A stretch of DNA of 32,838 nt from an uncultured Opitutales bacterium (GTDB lineage: Bacteria; Verrucomicrobiota; Verrucomicrobiia; Opitutales; Intestinicryptomonadaceae). Location of the stretch: positions 1 through 32,838 of the forward strand of contig URDC01000016.1 of NCBI GenBank assembly GCA_900546565.1. The letters are read 5' to 3'. A program made the translations under genes and the position numbers. Of the stretch, positions 6,584-15,873 are shown in pieces (the first letter of the stretch is position 1; each line of letters begins with the position of its first letter). The notes beneath the pieces were generated by a model, which was given only the letters and a program-made list of their open reading frames with translations, was not told the DNA's origin and did no database searches.

Positions 6584-9500
6584 CTATGCGCTTTCCTGCT
6601 CTTCCATATCGTTATTGTCTGTCCACATTTCGCATTGGGCTATAACGGTATTTAGGGCTTCTTCCTGCCCTTCGGGCGGGTATTTATATTTTTTCAAAAG
6701 GCGTTTTACAAGAAGTCGCATACGGGCTCTTGCGTTTTGTCTTCTTTGCCAATCTATAGTTTTATTTTTCCGCAAAGCGTCTGTTAATTCCTTTGTGATA
6801 GCAACAAGTTCTTCGTTAGAATAAACATCTTTTACGGCTTGTGGCTTAGCTAAGGCATCGTAAAAAGCGACTTCTTCAGTTGATAGCCCCAAGGCATTCC
6901 CGTTTTCTTTTGCGCTTACAATTTCCTTTGCCATCTTTAATAGTTCCTCGATTACTTCCTCGTTTGAAAGTAATCCGTTAAGATAGGCATTCATTGTTCG
7001 TTGCAACAGTTCGGAAAATTTTTGAGACTTAACAACATTCGTTCTTTGATAAACCGAAACTTGTTCTGCTATCAATTTTTTCAACAATTCTACGGCAATG
7101 TTTTTTTGCTTTAATTTTGCAACCTCAGCTAAAAATTTAGGATCGAAAATCGAAAACTCTTCTTTTACATCTGAGAACAAATTTACAACACCTTCGCTTT
7201 TTATGCTTTGGCGCAATAGTTCATTTATGCGTTTGTTGATTTCTTTTAAAGAAATGTAATGCGGTTTCGATGAAATGCGGGTCAACAATGTTCTCACCGC
7301 TTCAAAAAAGGCTGCCTCTAAACGGTCTTCTGGTTTTACAATGCTTCGACAAAGCGACAACGCCTGCCTTAGCAACATTGCTTCTTTTAAATAGTGCTCC
7401 TTCCTTTCAGGTTCTTGCGGATCCGAAAGAAAATTTACGCCATCCATTATTAACTGTGCTCGGTCGTAGTCAGATGCCGTTTTGAAATTGCTGTAATCAA
7501 AGCCGTGGAACAATTCCCTACAAACCGTTAATTTTTCAATGAAACGTGGCAGGGCTGCACTGCCTATATCCATATCGCCATATTTTTGTTTGTCGCGGTT
7601 TGTATAATCATTCATTGCCTGTTTTAAAGCCGAGGCAATTCCGACATAGTCCACAATCAAACCGCCTTCTTTGTCTTTGAATACGCGATTTACGCGGGCG
7701 ATTGCCTGCATAAGATTGTGACCCGCCATTGGCTTATACACATACATTGTCGCAAGCGACGGCACATCAAACCCAGTAAGCCACATATCAACAACAATCG
7801 CAATTTTTAAAGGCGAATTGTTGTCTTTAAACTTTCTGCCGAGTTCGTCTTTATACGCTTTGTTCCCGACAATAGGTTTCCAGTCTTCTGGGTCGTTGTT
7901 TGCCGATGTCATAACAACGGCCAGCTTTTCAGTCCAGTTCGGTCGTATCGAGAGAATTTTGCGATATATCTTCATCGCAATTTCTCTTGAATAGGCAACA
8001 ATCATCGCCTTACCCGTAAGCAGCTTTTCGCGGTTTTCTTCGTAGTGCGAAACAATGTCGTTGCATAAGGCGTCTATGGTCTGTTCCGCGCCCAAAATAC
8101 TTTCCATCTTGCTAAGCTCTTTTTTGCTTTTCTCGATGGAATAGGCTTCGGCAATTTCCGCCATTTTGTCGTATTCTTGGTCGATTTTGTCCATTACGGA
8201 CTTGTCGAGCTTTAAGTGCACAACTCGGCTTTCGTAATATACCGGGCGCGTTGCGCCGTCTTCGATGGCCTGCGTCATGTCGTAAATATCTATATAATCG
8301 CCAAAAACTTCGCGCGTGTTCTTGTCTTTTGATGAAATAGGAGTTCCTGTAAATCCTATATATGTTGCATGGGGAAGACTTTTGCGTATTAAAATTTCTG
8401 TGCTTATTTTTACCGTTCCAGTTTTTGGATCTATGCGTTCTATTTCATAGTGCCCGCGGTGGGCTTCATCTGCCATAACAATGATATTTTTGCGTAGCGA
8501 TAGCGGCCCTGCTGTTTCCGTGAACTTTTGCATTGTGGTAAAAATGATACCGTTTGCTTCGCGCCCAGCCAACAAATCAATTAGGTTTTCTCGGCTTTCC
8601 GCTTGAATGGGAATTTGCCTTAGGAAATCAGCACATCTCGAAAACTGCCCAAACAACTGGTTGTCTAAGTCGTTTCTGTCGGTTATTACAACAATGGTTG
8701 AATTTTTTAAAGTTTGTTGTAGCAAGTTGGCATAAAAAACCATCGAGAACGATTTGCCGCTACCTTGCGTATGCCAAAATACGCCCGCCTTGCCGTCTGA
8801 ATTTGTCGCCTTTATTGTAGATTCTATTGCCTTGTTTACCGCGAAATATTGGTGATACGCCGCAAATATTTTTACCTTTTCTTGCTTTTCATTAAAACAG
8901 CAGCAAATAAAATTTTTTATAATATCCAAAAATCTGTGCTTTTCGAATATCCCCATGAAAAAGGTGTTGTAGTCGGCAAATTTTGTGGTTTCGTAAGAGC
9001 CGTCCGTAGTCTTCCATTCCATGAAACGGTCTTCGCCGGCCGTTATTGTGCCTGCTTTTGTTTGCGCCATGTCGCTCATCACGCAAAAGGCGTTGTATAC
9101 AAACAGCGATGGAATTTCCTGCATGTAGTTTCTCAACTGCCTAAACGCCGCCGAAGCGTCCGTTTCCTCTCTTGATGGCGACTTCAACTCTACCACAACA
9201 AGTGGTATGCCATTTACAAAAACAATTATGTCGGCTCTTTTTTCGGAACGTTCAACTATTGTCCATTGATTAGCTACAATAAAACTGTTCCTGTCTATGT
9301 TTACATAGTCAATAAGATTTACTTTGTCGTATTTTTGTTCGCCATTAAGTATGTAGGCAACGTCAATTCCGTTTTGTAGATAGTCGGTAAAAATAGAGTT
9401 TTTCAAAATCAACTCTTGATTGTCTATATTTCGGATTTTATAAATGGCTTCGTCTATAGCTTCTGTCGGCAAATCAGGATTGATGGAACTAAGACAAGTT

Positions 9501-9628
9501 CTCAGCTCTTCGCCATACAAAGGGTCGGTATAATCTCTATCAATATCCGGACCATATACATGTTCATATCCCAATTTTTCAAAAAGTTGGATAATCGCAT
9601 TTTCGTAATTTTCTTCTTTGTATGACAT
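6584..9628 (-). CDS. hsdR: Type I restriction enzyme R subunit
   Basis: HsdR is the motor and nuclease subunit that translocates and cuts DNA lacking the proper methylation, in complex with HsdM and HsdS. In this 1014-residue protein the N-terminal PD-(D/E)xK nuclease is seen as D133 with E147-L-K149 (RADIIVFVNG, VVVELKSPSRE). The helicase part has Walker A QGSGKS (about 288-293), TDRNDLDNQLF, DEAH (387-390), FTGTPI and the later VVDMWLTGFD and QAIARVNR motifs. The C-terminal region beyond about 850 is helical and probably binds the methylase core. The length is normal and I see no damage. It follows the abi-like gene by 12 bp and precedes the GIY-YIG gene by 28 bp. Confidence 0.96.
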   Translation of the reverse strand: MSYKEENYENAIIQLFEKLGYEHVYGPDIDRDYTDPLYGEELRTCLSSINPDLPTEAIDEAIYKIRNIDNQELILKNSIFTDYLQNGIDVAYILNGEQKYDKVNLIDYVNIDRNSFIVANQWTIVERSEKRADIIVFVNGIPLVVVELKSPSREETDASAAFRQLRNYMQEIPSLFVYNAFCVMSDMAQTKAGTITAGEDRFMEWKTTDGSYETTKFADYNTFFMGIFEKHRFLDIIKNFICCCFNEKQEKVKIFAAYHQYFAVNKAIESTIKATNSDGKAGVFWHTQGSGKSFSMVFYANLLQQTLKNSTIVVITDRNDLDNQLFGQFSRCADFLRQIPIQAESRENLIDLLAGREANGIIFTTMQKFTETAGPLSLRKNIIVMADEAHRGHYEIERIDPKTGTVKISTEILIRKSLPHATYIGFTGTPISSKDKNTREVFGDYIDIYDMTQAIEDGATRPVYYESRVVHLKLDKSVMDKIDQEYDKMAEIAEAYSIEKSKKELSKMESILGAEQTIDALCNDIVSHYEENREKLLTGKAMIVAYSREIAMKIYRKILSIRPNWTEKLAVVMTSANNDPEDWKPIVGNKAYKDELGRKFKDNNSPLKIAIVVDMWLTGFDVPSLATMYVYKPMAGHNLMQAIARVNRVFKDKEGGLIVDYVGIASALKQAMNDYTNRDKQKYGDMDIGSAALPRFIEKLTVCRELFHGFDYSNFKTASDYDRAQLIMDGVNFLSDPQEPERKEHYLKEAMLLRQALSLCRSIVKPEDRLEAAFFEAVRTLLTRISSKPHYISLKEINKRINELLRQSIKSEGVVNLFSDVKEEFSIFDPKFLAEVAKLKQKNIAVELLKKLIAEQVSVYQRTNVVKSQKFSELLQRTMNAYLNGLLSNEEVIEELLKMAKEIVSAKENGNALGLSTEEVAFYDALAKPQAVKDVYSNEELVAITKELTDALRKNKTIDWQRRQNARARMRLLVKRLLKKYKYPPEGQEEALNTVIAQCEMWTDNNDMEEQESA

Positions 9629-9640
9629 AGTTTCAGTTCC

Positions 9641-10501
9641 TCAATTTTTTACTTCATATCCTCTTGGCGCATTTTCAATAGAGTACAAGGCTTTCATTTG
9701 CTCTATCGTATCTGCAGAAAACAGGTTATATTTATCCGAATTTTGCTTTAAAATAATATCTATTGCGTCCAACTCTTCTTCAGATAATGCACCCTTAAAT
9801 AGAATAATTTTCGATGCATTTTCTTCAGAAAAATTTGTCTTAAATTCATGCATTGTTAAAACTTTTTCATCATAAAATTTTTTCAATTCTTCCCTATACG
9901 CATCTTCATCTTCATAAAACAAGGCTTTACTTGGAGAAATCGATATATCTCCGACCATTAACTCTTCACTCACATTGTCGAAATAAGTGTTAAACAAAAT
10001 ATAGTCATCATAAATTAAGCGAGGTTTTACCAAGTGTTCATTTTTATGTAAATCTAAGATAAATGCTGAAATAGACAACGCGCAATTTACAACAAAATGT
10101 GCCAACAGCGGATGTATTTTTTCGTCAAGCGTATCTCGTCCATGACAGTAGAAGCCGTATTTGTTCCTCATCTCTCCGATTCCCTGCGCTATCGAAGAAA
10201 ATCCAGACAAGAGTTTTTCAAGCGACGAAGTATCGTTTATGGATTTTATTGTTTCAGCAGCTCTTATTGCCTGCTTTACTGTTTGGTGAAAGTTATCTTT
10301 ATCTTTTGCTTGTATGACTTTTCTATCTGCTAAAAACCTTTTAGAAAGGGATTCTAAAAGAGATTTTGCTGAGTCCAACGCAATATTTGGCTTTGTTTCG
10401 GCAAATTGTTCTACGTCTTCTATGTATTTACACAAATCCACCATTGACGGCGTAATTTCTATCAATTTTCGAAGTTTGACTGTGTTAATACATATACTCA
10501 T
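9641..10501 (-). CDS. Abortive-infection-like protein (Abi C-terminal domain type)
   Basis: This 286-residue soluble protein has in its middle the pattern of the Abi-C family: AKSLLESLSKRFL (about 45-57), SSIAQGIGEMRNKYGFYCHG (RNK at 112-114 and HG at 120-121), then HPLLAHFVVNCALSISAFIL. The N- and C-terminal parts are not recognised; the C-terminus is highly acidic. Such genes are often carried inside type I restriction operons as a second layer of phage defence. It sits between the second hsdS (12 bp upstream) and hsdR (12 bp downstream), so it must be co-expressed. Its first 8 bases (ATGAGTAT) are part of the long hsdS direct repeat and recur at 12777-12784 as a footprint. Confidence 0.7.
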   Translation of the reverse strand: MSICINTVKLRKLIEITPSMVDLCKYIEDVEQFAETKPNIALDSAKSLLESLSKRFLADRKVIQAKDKDNFHQTVKQAIRAAETIKSINDTSSLEKLLSGFSSIAQGIGEMRNKYGFYCHGRDTLDEKIHPLLAHFVVNCALSISAFILDLHKNEHLVKPRLIYDDYILFNTYFDNVSEELMVGDISISPSKALFYEDEDAYREELKKFYDEKVLTMHEFKTNFSEENASKIILFKGALSEEELDAIDIILKQNSDKYNLFSADTIEQMKALYSIENAPRGYEVKN

Positions 10502-11296
10502 ACAAATTGTAATTTACACCGCCACATCCGAGACATCAATCTCCCCCGACATCAGCTTCGGCAGCAGAGTATCGCGAAGCTGGGATAAGCGGCGAGATTG
10601 AATTGAATTTTGGACAATTTTGGAAAAAAGGCTTGATGCTATATTTTCAAAAGCTTGGATAGTTCTTTTATTGGGAATTGTTAATGCAATCCCTTTTATG
10701 TCGCTTTGATTAACTCCAGGCTGAGCTGCCTTTGCAGAACCCAATGTCGCAATTTTATTTCTTATACTATGTTGTGCTAAAAAGAGATATAAATATGATT
10801 GAGAAGGCAATCGCTCATTGGTGCGGAGAATAAACACATGCTCATTTACAGCACATATTTCATGCGGAAAACCGTTCAATGCCATTGAAACTTTTCCAAC
10901 ATATGCTCCATCTTTATAAAGTAATATATCCCCAGAATTAACTTTTCCATGGCGGAGGTTTTGAAAAAAATCTCTATTTATATATTTCTCTTTACTGTAA
11001 TCATAGTGCCCGATACCGTCTATATTCTCTGCGCCTATACTTGGAACCCCCGATGATTCTGAACCGCCTTTGGGGCGTGAACCACTCTCTATGACGCTTA
11101 GAACATCTGACAAACATCCTTGTCCCCAGCCTGCAGGCATTTTACCGCCGAACGGTTCAAAGTCAACAAACCAAGATTTAAAAATAGCCTGTGCTTGAGC
11201 TTCTAAATTTTGATTTTCTTCTTCTAATTCAATGATTTTGTGACAAATGCTGAAATAATCTTCCCAATCTAAATTTTGATTTATCTTCTCATTAAG
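10494..11296 (-). repeat. 803-bp direct repeat, copy 1 (3' part of hsdS1)
   Basis: By eye this stretch is identical base for base to 12777-13579 (constant offset 2283). It covers the second half of hsdS, its stop codon, the 12-nt gap and the first 8 nt of the abi-like gene. Identity fades with scattered mismatches over the next 15 bases on the hsdS 5' side. Confidence 0.9.
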
Positions 11297-11734
11297 TTCA
11301 ATCTTGTTGTCTAATTCTGATAAAAATATTGATATTTCTTTTTGTTTGAATATAGGTGGCAGATAAAATATTTGCGAATAAGCGTTATACCTATTCAATC
11401 CAGGGACTGCGCTATCACTGTTTAATTTATTAAGGTTTAATGTCGTCAACAAATAATATAAAAATCTTAAATCATATTTTTCAGATGGCTTAATATAAAA
11501 GGCTGTATCAATGCAAAAAAATGGAACTGGTGAATAGTAGACAGTCCCAACAGAACCTTTTCTCCCTATTATAATTCCTTCTGTCTCACAAATTGGTACA
11601 TTATGAACCCCTATAACACCAGCTGAACTATAAACGGGGACATTACCGAAATTCCTTGCTTTTGCCACAAGAGCTTTCCCATAATTTAGTTCACATAGTT
11701 CACCTAATTTAATCAATTGCCAACCATTCTTCAT
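10514..11734 (-). CDS. hsdS: Type I restriction specificity subunit S, copy 1
   Basis: HsdS sets which bipartite DNA site is methylated or cut; each of its two target-recognition domains (TRDs) reads half of the site. In this 406-residue protein TRD1 covers about residues 1-140 (GWQLIKLGELCELNYGKAL...) and ends in the conserved spacer IELNEKINQNL. TRD2 starts after QAIFKSWFVDFEPFGGKMP (ending GWG) and ends with a second helix (RRLSQLRDTLLPKLMSGEID). The spacer holds about 22 extra residues (DWEDYFSICHKII...) between NQNL and EAQAQ. The start codon overlaps the recombinase stop (ATGA). TRD2 is identical to that of copy 2, TRD1 is unrelated to it, so the two proteins should recognise sites that differ in one half. 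Confidence 0.93.
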   Translation of the reverse strand: MKNGWQLIKLGELCELNYGKALVAKARNFGNVPVYSSAGVIGVHNVPICETEGIIIGRKGSVGTVYYSPVPFFCIDTAFYIKPSEKYDLRFLYYLLTTLNLNKLNSDSAVPGLNRYNAYSQIFYLPPIFKQKEISIFLSELDNKIELNEKINQNLDWEDYFSICHKIIELEEENQNLEAQAQAIFKSWFVDFEPFGGKMPAGWGQGCLSDVLSVIESGSRPKGGSESSGVPSIGAENIDGIGHYDYSKEKYINRDFFQNLRHGKVNSGDILLYKDGAYVGKVSMALNGFPHEICAVNEHVFILRTNERLPSQSYLYLFLAQHSIRNKIATLGSAKAAQPGVNQSDIKGIALTIPNKRTIQAFENIASSLFSKIVQNSIQSRRLSQLRDTLLPKLMSGEIDVSDVAV

Positions 11735-12723
11735 GCTACAAATCTCCTGTGTGACATTTTCACGTTGCTTTGATTTACTAATGCGTAGTGCATTGTTGTA
11801 TCTATTTTTACATGTCCTAAAAGTTTTTGAACTTGTTCTATGGGCATGCCTTTATCTATTGCTCTTGTTGCAAGCGTTCGGCGGAATCGGTGCGGGTGCA
11901 CGTTTTCTATTGCTGCTGCTTTGCCAAGTTTTCTTAAAAGAAGTTCAACTCCGCTTATTGTAATTCGCTCGTGCGGAGCGCGTAGCGAAACAAACAAAGC
12001 GGGGTTATCATCTGTTCTATTATGCAAATATTGCCATAAGTGAATTTTTGTTCTGGCGTCAAAATATACTTCGCGCTCGCTGCTTCCTTTGCCAAAAACA
12101 ATACAAGAACGTTCGTTGAAATTTATATCGGTTCTGTTTAGTTTTACAAGTTCGCCAACACGCATCCCCGAAGAATCCAACAATTCAACTATGGCAAGGT
12201 TCCTTACCTCATTACAGGTATCTCTTAAAATTTCTATGGTTTCGTCTGTAAAAGCCTCTTTTATTATCTTTGCGGTCTTCACCTTATGGATTCTTCTAAC
12301 GGGGCTTTTTACTATGTAATCTTCATCTTCTAACCAAGCAAAAAAGCTTGATAATATGCGCCTTACGTTGTCAATGGTAACACGACTTACCTTGTTTTCT
12401 TCTTGGTATTTACCAAGATATATGCGCAAATTTTCCGTAAAAATATCCCTTACATTCAATTTTACTATACCAAACATTCGGCGTATTGTTTCGCCATAGT
12501 AATGAAGCGTTTTTTCCGAACATCCCTCAACACGTTTTGCTGCCAAAAATAAATCCAACAATCGGCTATTTTCTAATATATCTTCGCGTTGTGAGTCGCT
12601 AACGGCAGAGACCGAGTAGTTGCGCAGGCATTGGTAAAGAACAGCTTTTAACTGTTCCCTTTGCCTGTCGTTCAAAGCATTGCTCATTCTCTGTTGAATT
12701 TCTTTCATTAGTTGTTCTTTCAT
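11731..12723 (-). CDS. Tyrosine recombinase (XerC/D-like integrase)
   Basis: This 330-residue site-specific recombinase has an N-terminal SAM-like core-binding domain at about residues 50-150. The catalytic domain has the full set: R188 in SGMRVGEL, K212 in FGKGSSERE, H278-x-x-R281 in HPHRFRRT, H304 in KLLGH and nucleophile Y313 in MHYA. It is intact and should be active. It sits between two hsdS genes with a 73-bp gap before and an ATGA overlap after, the usual place for recombinases that shuffle hsdS TRDs. It is also the only recombinase in the element, so it could alternatively be the integrase that targeted the tRNA-Arg gene. The family is certain; the target is not. Confidence 0.93.
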   Translation of the reverse strand: MKEQLMKEIQQRMSNALNDRQREQLKAVLYQCLRNYSVSAVSDSQREDILENSRLLDLFLAAKRVEGCSEKTLHYYGETIRRMFGIVKLNVRDIFTENLRIYLGKYQEENKVSRVTIDNVRRILSSFFAWLEDEDYIVKSPVRRIHKVKTAKIIKEAFTDETIEILRDTCNEVRNLAIVELLDSSGMRVGELVKLNRTDINFNERSCIVFGKGSSEREVYFDARTKIHLWQYLHNRTDDNPALFVSLRAPHERITISGVELLLRKLGKAAAIENVHPHRFRRTLATRAIDKGMPIEQVQKLLGHVKIDTTMHYALVNQSNVKMSHRRFVA

Positions 12724-12776
12724 ATTTTCTTCCGTTTCTGTTATGTTTTGAAAAACAAAACTATGCCAAAAACGAA

Positions 12777-13579
12777 ATACTCATACAAATTGTAATTTAC
12801 ACCGCCACATCCGAGACATCAATCTCCCCCGACATCAGCTTCGGCAGCAGAGTATCGCGAAGCTGGGATAAGCGGCGAGATTGAATTGAATTTTGGACAA
12901 TTTTGGAAAAAAGGCTTGATGCTATATTTTCAAAAGCTTGGATAGTTCTTTTATTGGGAATTGTTAATGCAATCCCTTTTATGTCGCTTTGATTAACTCC
13001 AGGCTGAGCTGCCTTTGCAGAACCCAATGTCGCAATTTTATTTCTTATACTATGTTGTGCTAAAAAGAGATATAAATATGATTGAGAAGGCAATCGCTCA
13101 TTGGTGCGGAGAATAAACACATGCTCATTTACAGCACATATTTCATGCGGAAAACCGTTCAATGCCATTGAAACTTTTCCAACATATGCTCCATCTTTAT
13201 AAAGTAATATATCCCCAGAATTAACTTTTCCATGGCGGAGGTTTTGAAAAAAATCTCTATTTATATATTTCTCTTTACTGTAATCATAGTGCCCGATACC
13301 GTCTATATTCTCTGCGCCTATACTTGGAACCCCCGATGATTCTGAACCGCCTTTGGGGCGTGAACCACTCTCTATGACGCTTAGAACATCTGACAAACAT
13401 CCTTGTCCCCAGCCTGCAGGCATTTTACCGCCGAACGGTTCAAAGTCAACAAACCAAGATTTAAAAATAGCCTGTGCTTGAGCTTCTAAATTTTGATTTT
13501 CTTCTTCTAATTCAATGATTTTGTGACAAATGCTGAAATAATCTTCCCAATCTAAATTTTGATTTATCTTCTCATTAAG
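12777..13579 (-). repeat. 803-bp direct repeat, copy 2 (3' part of hsdS2)
   Basis: This is identical to 10494-11296 by eye and in the same orientation. At its downstream end it keeps ATGAGTAT, the first 8 nt of the abi-like gene, although here that start leads to a stop after 7 codons. This footprint shows the copy came from the hsdS1-abi junction. Confidence 0.9.
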
Positions 13580-14077
13580 CTCAATTTTGTTGTCCAGTGA
13601 GCCTAAAACCGCAGAAATTCTCTTCTGTGTTTTCAGATCTGGTAAAAGAATTTCTATCCTTGAAAATGTCTCTCTTGTGATTGTGTCAAACACAGATCCA
13701 TAAGAGTTTTTCTTTAGTATAGAAACAGAATGCTTTAGCAAGTAATAGATATAGTCATTAATTGCCAACTCATTCGCTCTTATGCCATAACAAGATTGGT
13801 TGAAAGCCATCGGTTTGGATAATTGAGCCAAAGCTCCAACAGTTCCACGTGCCGACAAAATGATATCATTTTCTCCTAACAAACGAGAACTACAATTATT
13901 TAATCCCTCTTGGGTTATTGTTTTTTCTGTTTTTGAAACGTAACGGTTATCGTTATTGAAATCTACAACAGACAACCACGGAATTTCACCGCCCCAATAC
14001 TCTTTTTTTGAGGTTTTTGGGGTTCCCCCTCCAATAATCTCAATACATTCAGAAATAGAGATTTTTTTACAATTCAT
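12797..14077 (-). CDS. hsdS: Type I restriction specificity subunit S, copy 2
   Basis: This is a full-length HsdS of about 426 residues directly after hsdM. TRD1 (ECIEIIGGGTPKTSKKEYW, GEIPWLSVVDF) belongs to a different recognition class from copy 1. The spacer and TRD2 are identical to copy 1 in protein and in DNA. I chose the ATG at 14077, which overlaps the hsdM stop by 11 nt; a TTG two codons upstream is also in frame. Because both copies are complete and in the same direction, both could be expressed, or recombination between them could delete the recombinase and one TRD1. The usual phase-variable layout has an inverted, silent second copy, so this arrangement is unusual. Confidence 0.93.
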   Translation of the reverse strand: MNCKKISISECIEIIGGGTPKTSKKEYWGGEIPWLSVVDFNNDNRYVSKTEKTITQEGLNNCSSRLLGENDIILSARGTVGALAQLSKPMAFNQSCYGIRANELAINDYIYYLLKHSVSILKKNSYGSVFDTITRETFSRIEILLPDLKTQKRISAVLGSLDNKIELNEKINQNLDWEDYFSICHKIIELEEENQNLEAQAQAIFKSWFVDFEPFGGKMPAGWGQGCLSDVLSVIESGSRPKGGSESSGVPSIGAENIDGIGHYDYSKEKYINRDFFQNLRHGKVNSGDILLYKDGAYVGKVSMALNGFPHEICAVNEHVFILRTNERLPSQSYLYLFLAQHSIRNKIATLGSAKAAQPGVNQSDIKGIALTIPNKRTIQAFENIASSLFSKIVQNSIQSRRLSQLRDTLLPKLMSGEIDVSDVAV

Positions 14078-15596
14078 ATCCAATACCTTTCAGTTGTTTG
14101 CGGATTTCGGCTTCGAGGGTGTGCGATTGTTCAAAGAGGTCGGAAAGTTCCGAGGTCAGGCGTTTCATTTTATCGTCGAAAGGTTCGCCGTCGTCTTCTT
14201 TTTCTTCTATGCCAACATAGCGTCCGGGGGTGAGTATATAGCCTTGCTTGGCGATTTCTTCGGTGGAGACTACTGCACAAAAGCCTTTTTTATTTTCGAG
14301 TGTTCCGTTTTCGTATTTGTCGTAGGTATCGCCAAGTTTTGTTATGTCGGCATCGGTCAGCTCTCGCAATTTACGCGATTTCATTGTTCCCATGTTTCGG
14401 GCGTCTATGAACAAGGTTTTGCCTTTTTGATTCTTATTCTTGCTTAAAAACCAAAGCGAAACGGGAATTTGCGTTGTATAGAACAGTTGGGCCGGCATTG
14501 CAATTATACAAGAAACAAGATCTGCCTCTATTATATTCTTTCTGATTTCGCCTTCGCCGCTTGTTTGGGAAGAAAGCGAACCGTTTGCAAGAACCATTCC
14601 GATTTTCCCGAAAGACGGCTCCATATGAAAAATCATATGCTGTAGCCATGCAAAGTTTGCGTTGCCTTCTGGAGGGATACCAAAACACCAGCGTTTGTCG
14701 TTTTTCAATTTATCTCCGCCCCAATCCGACATATTAAACGGCGGATTCGCCATAATGTAGTCGAATTTTTCGGTCGGGAAACGGTCGTTCATGAAGGTGT
14801 CTGCGTTATAATCGCCGAGGTTTGCCTCTATGCCGCGAATTGCCAAATTCATTTGCGCCATCTTCCAAGTAGTCGGGTTCGATTCCTGACCGAAAACCGA
14901 AATATTATTTATGTTTCCTTTGTGGTCTTCAACAAACCTTGCAGACTGAACAAACATTCCGCCAGAACCGCAAGCAGGGTCGTAAACCCTAATACCGCGA
15001 GTTCCGCGCCTTGCGCTGCTTAGCGGTTTTAAGATTTCGACAATCGTTTTCACCACGCACGGAGGTGTATAGAATTCCCCCGCCTTTTTCCCCTCGTTTT
15101 CTGCAAACTGAGCCAAACAATATTCGTAGGCACGCCCCAAAATATCGCGGGAATCACCATGGACACTCATTTTAACATTGGTAAATAGGTCTACAACTTC
15201 GCCAAGCCTGCGTTTGTCAAGTTCTGGGCGGGCAAACCCTTTGGGAAGAATGTTTTTTAGGCGCGGATTTTCTTTCTCGATTAGTTCCATTGCCTTATCG
15301 ATAACCTTCCCAATTTCGGAGGTATGCGCTGCATACGAAATAGCTTCCCAACGCGCCTGCTGAGGAACAAAGAAGATTCCTTCGGCATCATAGGCATCTC
15401 TATCTTCTTCAAATCCTTCGCCTTCGTTTTTTAGTTCGTTATATTTTTCTTCAAATTTGTCCGAAATGTATTTTAGAAAAATCAGCCCCAAAACAATATT
15501 TTTGTATTCCGAAGCGTCCATATTGCCGCGAAGCTTGTCTGCCGCGCTCCAGATTTCCTTTTCAAAACCTACGTTAGCTGTGTTTATGTCGTCCAT
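14067..15596 (-). CDS. hsdM: Type I restriction-modification DNA methyltransferase M subunit
   Basis: HsdM transfers a methyl group from S-adenosylmethionine to adenine in the site chosen by HsdS. I use the ATG at 15596 (509 residues) because family members begin with FEKEIWSAADKLRGNMD close to the N-terminus; an ATG 17 codons earlier is also in frame. The N-terminal helical domain (YKNIVLGLIFLKYISDKF) is followed by the SAM-binding motif DPACGSGG (about 206-213) and the catalytic NPPF (about 284-287). It is the first gene of the minus-strand restriction operon, and its stop overlaps hsdS2. No damage is seen. Confidence 0.96.
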   Translation of the reverse strand: MDDINTANVGFEKEIWSAADKLRGNMDASEYKNIVLGLIFLKYISDKFEEKYNELKNEGEGFEEDRDAYDAEGIFFVPQQARWEAISYAAHTSEIGKVIDKAMELIEKENPRLKNILPKGFARPELDKRRLGEVVDLFTNVKMSVHGDSRDILGRAYEYCLAQFAENEGKKAGEFYTPPCVVKTIVEILKPLSSARRGTRGIRVYDPACGSGGMFVQSARFVEDHKGNINNISVFGQESNPTTWKMAQMNLAIRGIEANLGDYNADTFMNDRFPTEKFDYIMANPPFNMSDWGGDKLKNDKRWCFGIPPEGNANFAWLQHMIFHMEPSFGKIGMVLANGSLSSQTSGEGEIRKNIIEADLVSCIIAMPAQLFYTTQIPVSLWFLSKNKNQKGKTLFIDARNMGTMKSRKLRELTDADITKLGDTYDKYENGTLENKKGFCAVVSTEEIAKQGYILTPGRYVGIEEKEDDGEPFDDKMKRLTSELSDLFEQSHTLEAEIRKQLKGIGYEL

Positions 15597-15847
15597 ATTA
15601 TTTTTACAATCCAGTCTTAAAATAGGCAAAAAATCAGAATTCATCAAGTCCTATTTGCTGAACTTGTATGGGGAAAATGGGAACAATTAAAGAAATTGGT
15701 CTTTTTTACAGATTTTGTTTACGCATTTTATGTTATATTTATCTAAAATATCATATTTTCTTTACCGATGAGCTAAGGAGCGGGAAATCTTGCAAGCTTC
15801 AACTTGCTAATTATAAGCTTGATATAAAATATATATATAAACAAAAC

Positions 15848-15873
15848 ATGAGACATTTCCCAGTATGTCTCAT
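15848..15873. promoter_or_regulatory. Perfect 9-bp inverted repeat, possible operator
   Basis: ATGAGACAT, 8 nt, then ATGTCTCAT. It lies about 250 bp upstream of the hsdM start in an otherwise noncoding stretch and overlaps the start of the primase-like remnant. A regulator-binding site is possible, but no matching regulator is identified. Confidence 0.35.

Noticed and set aside
11731..12723. Calling the recombinase the element's integrase outright
   Set aside because: It is intact and the only candidate, but its place between two hsdS genes fits TRD shuffling at least as well. Integrases are usually beside the att site.
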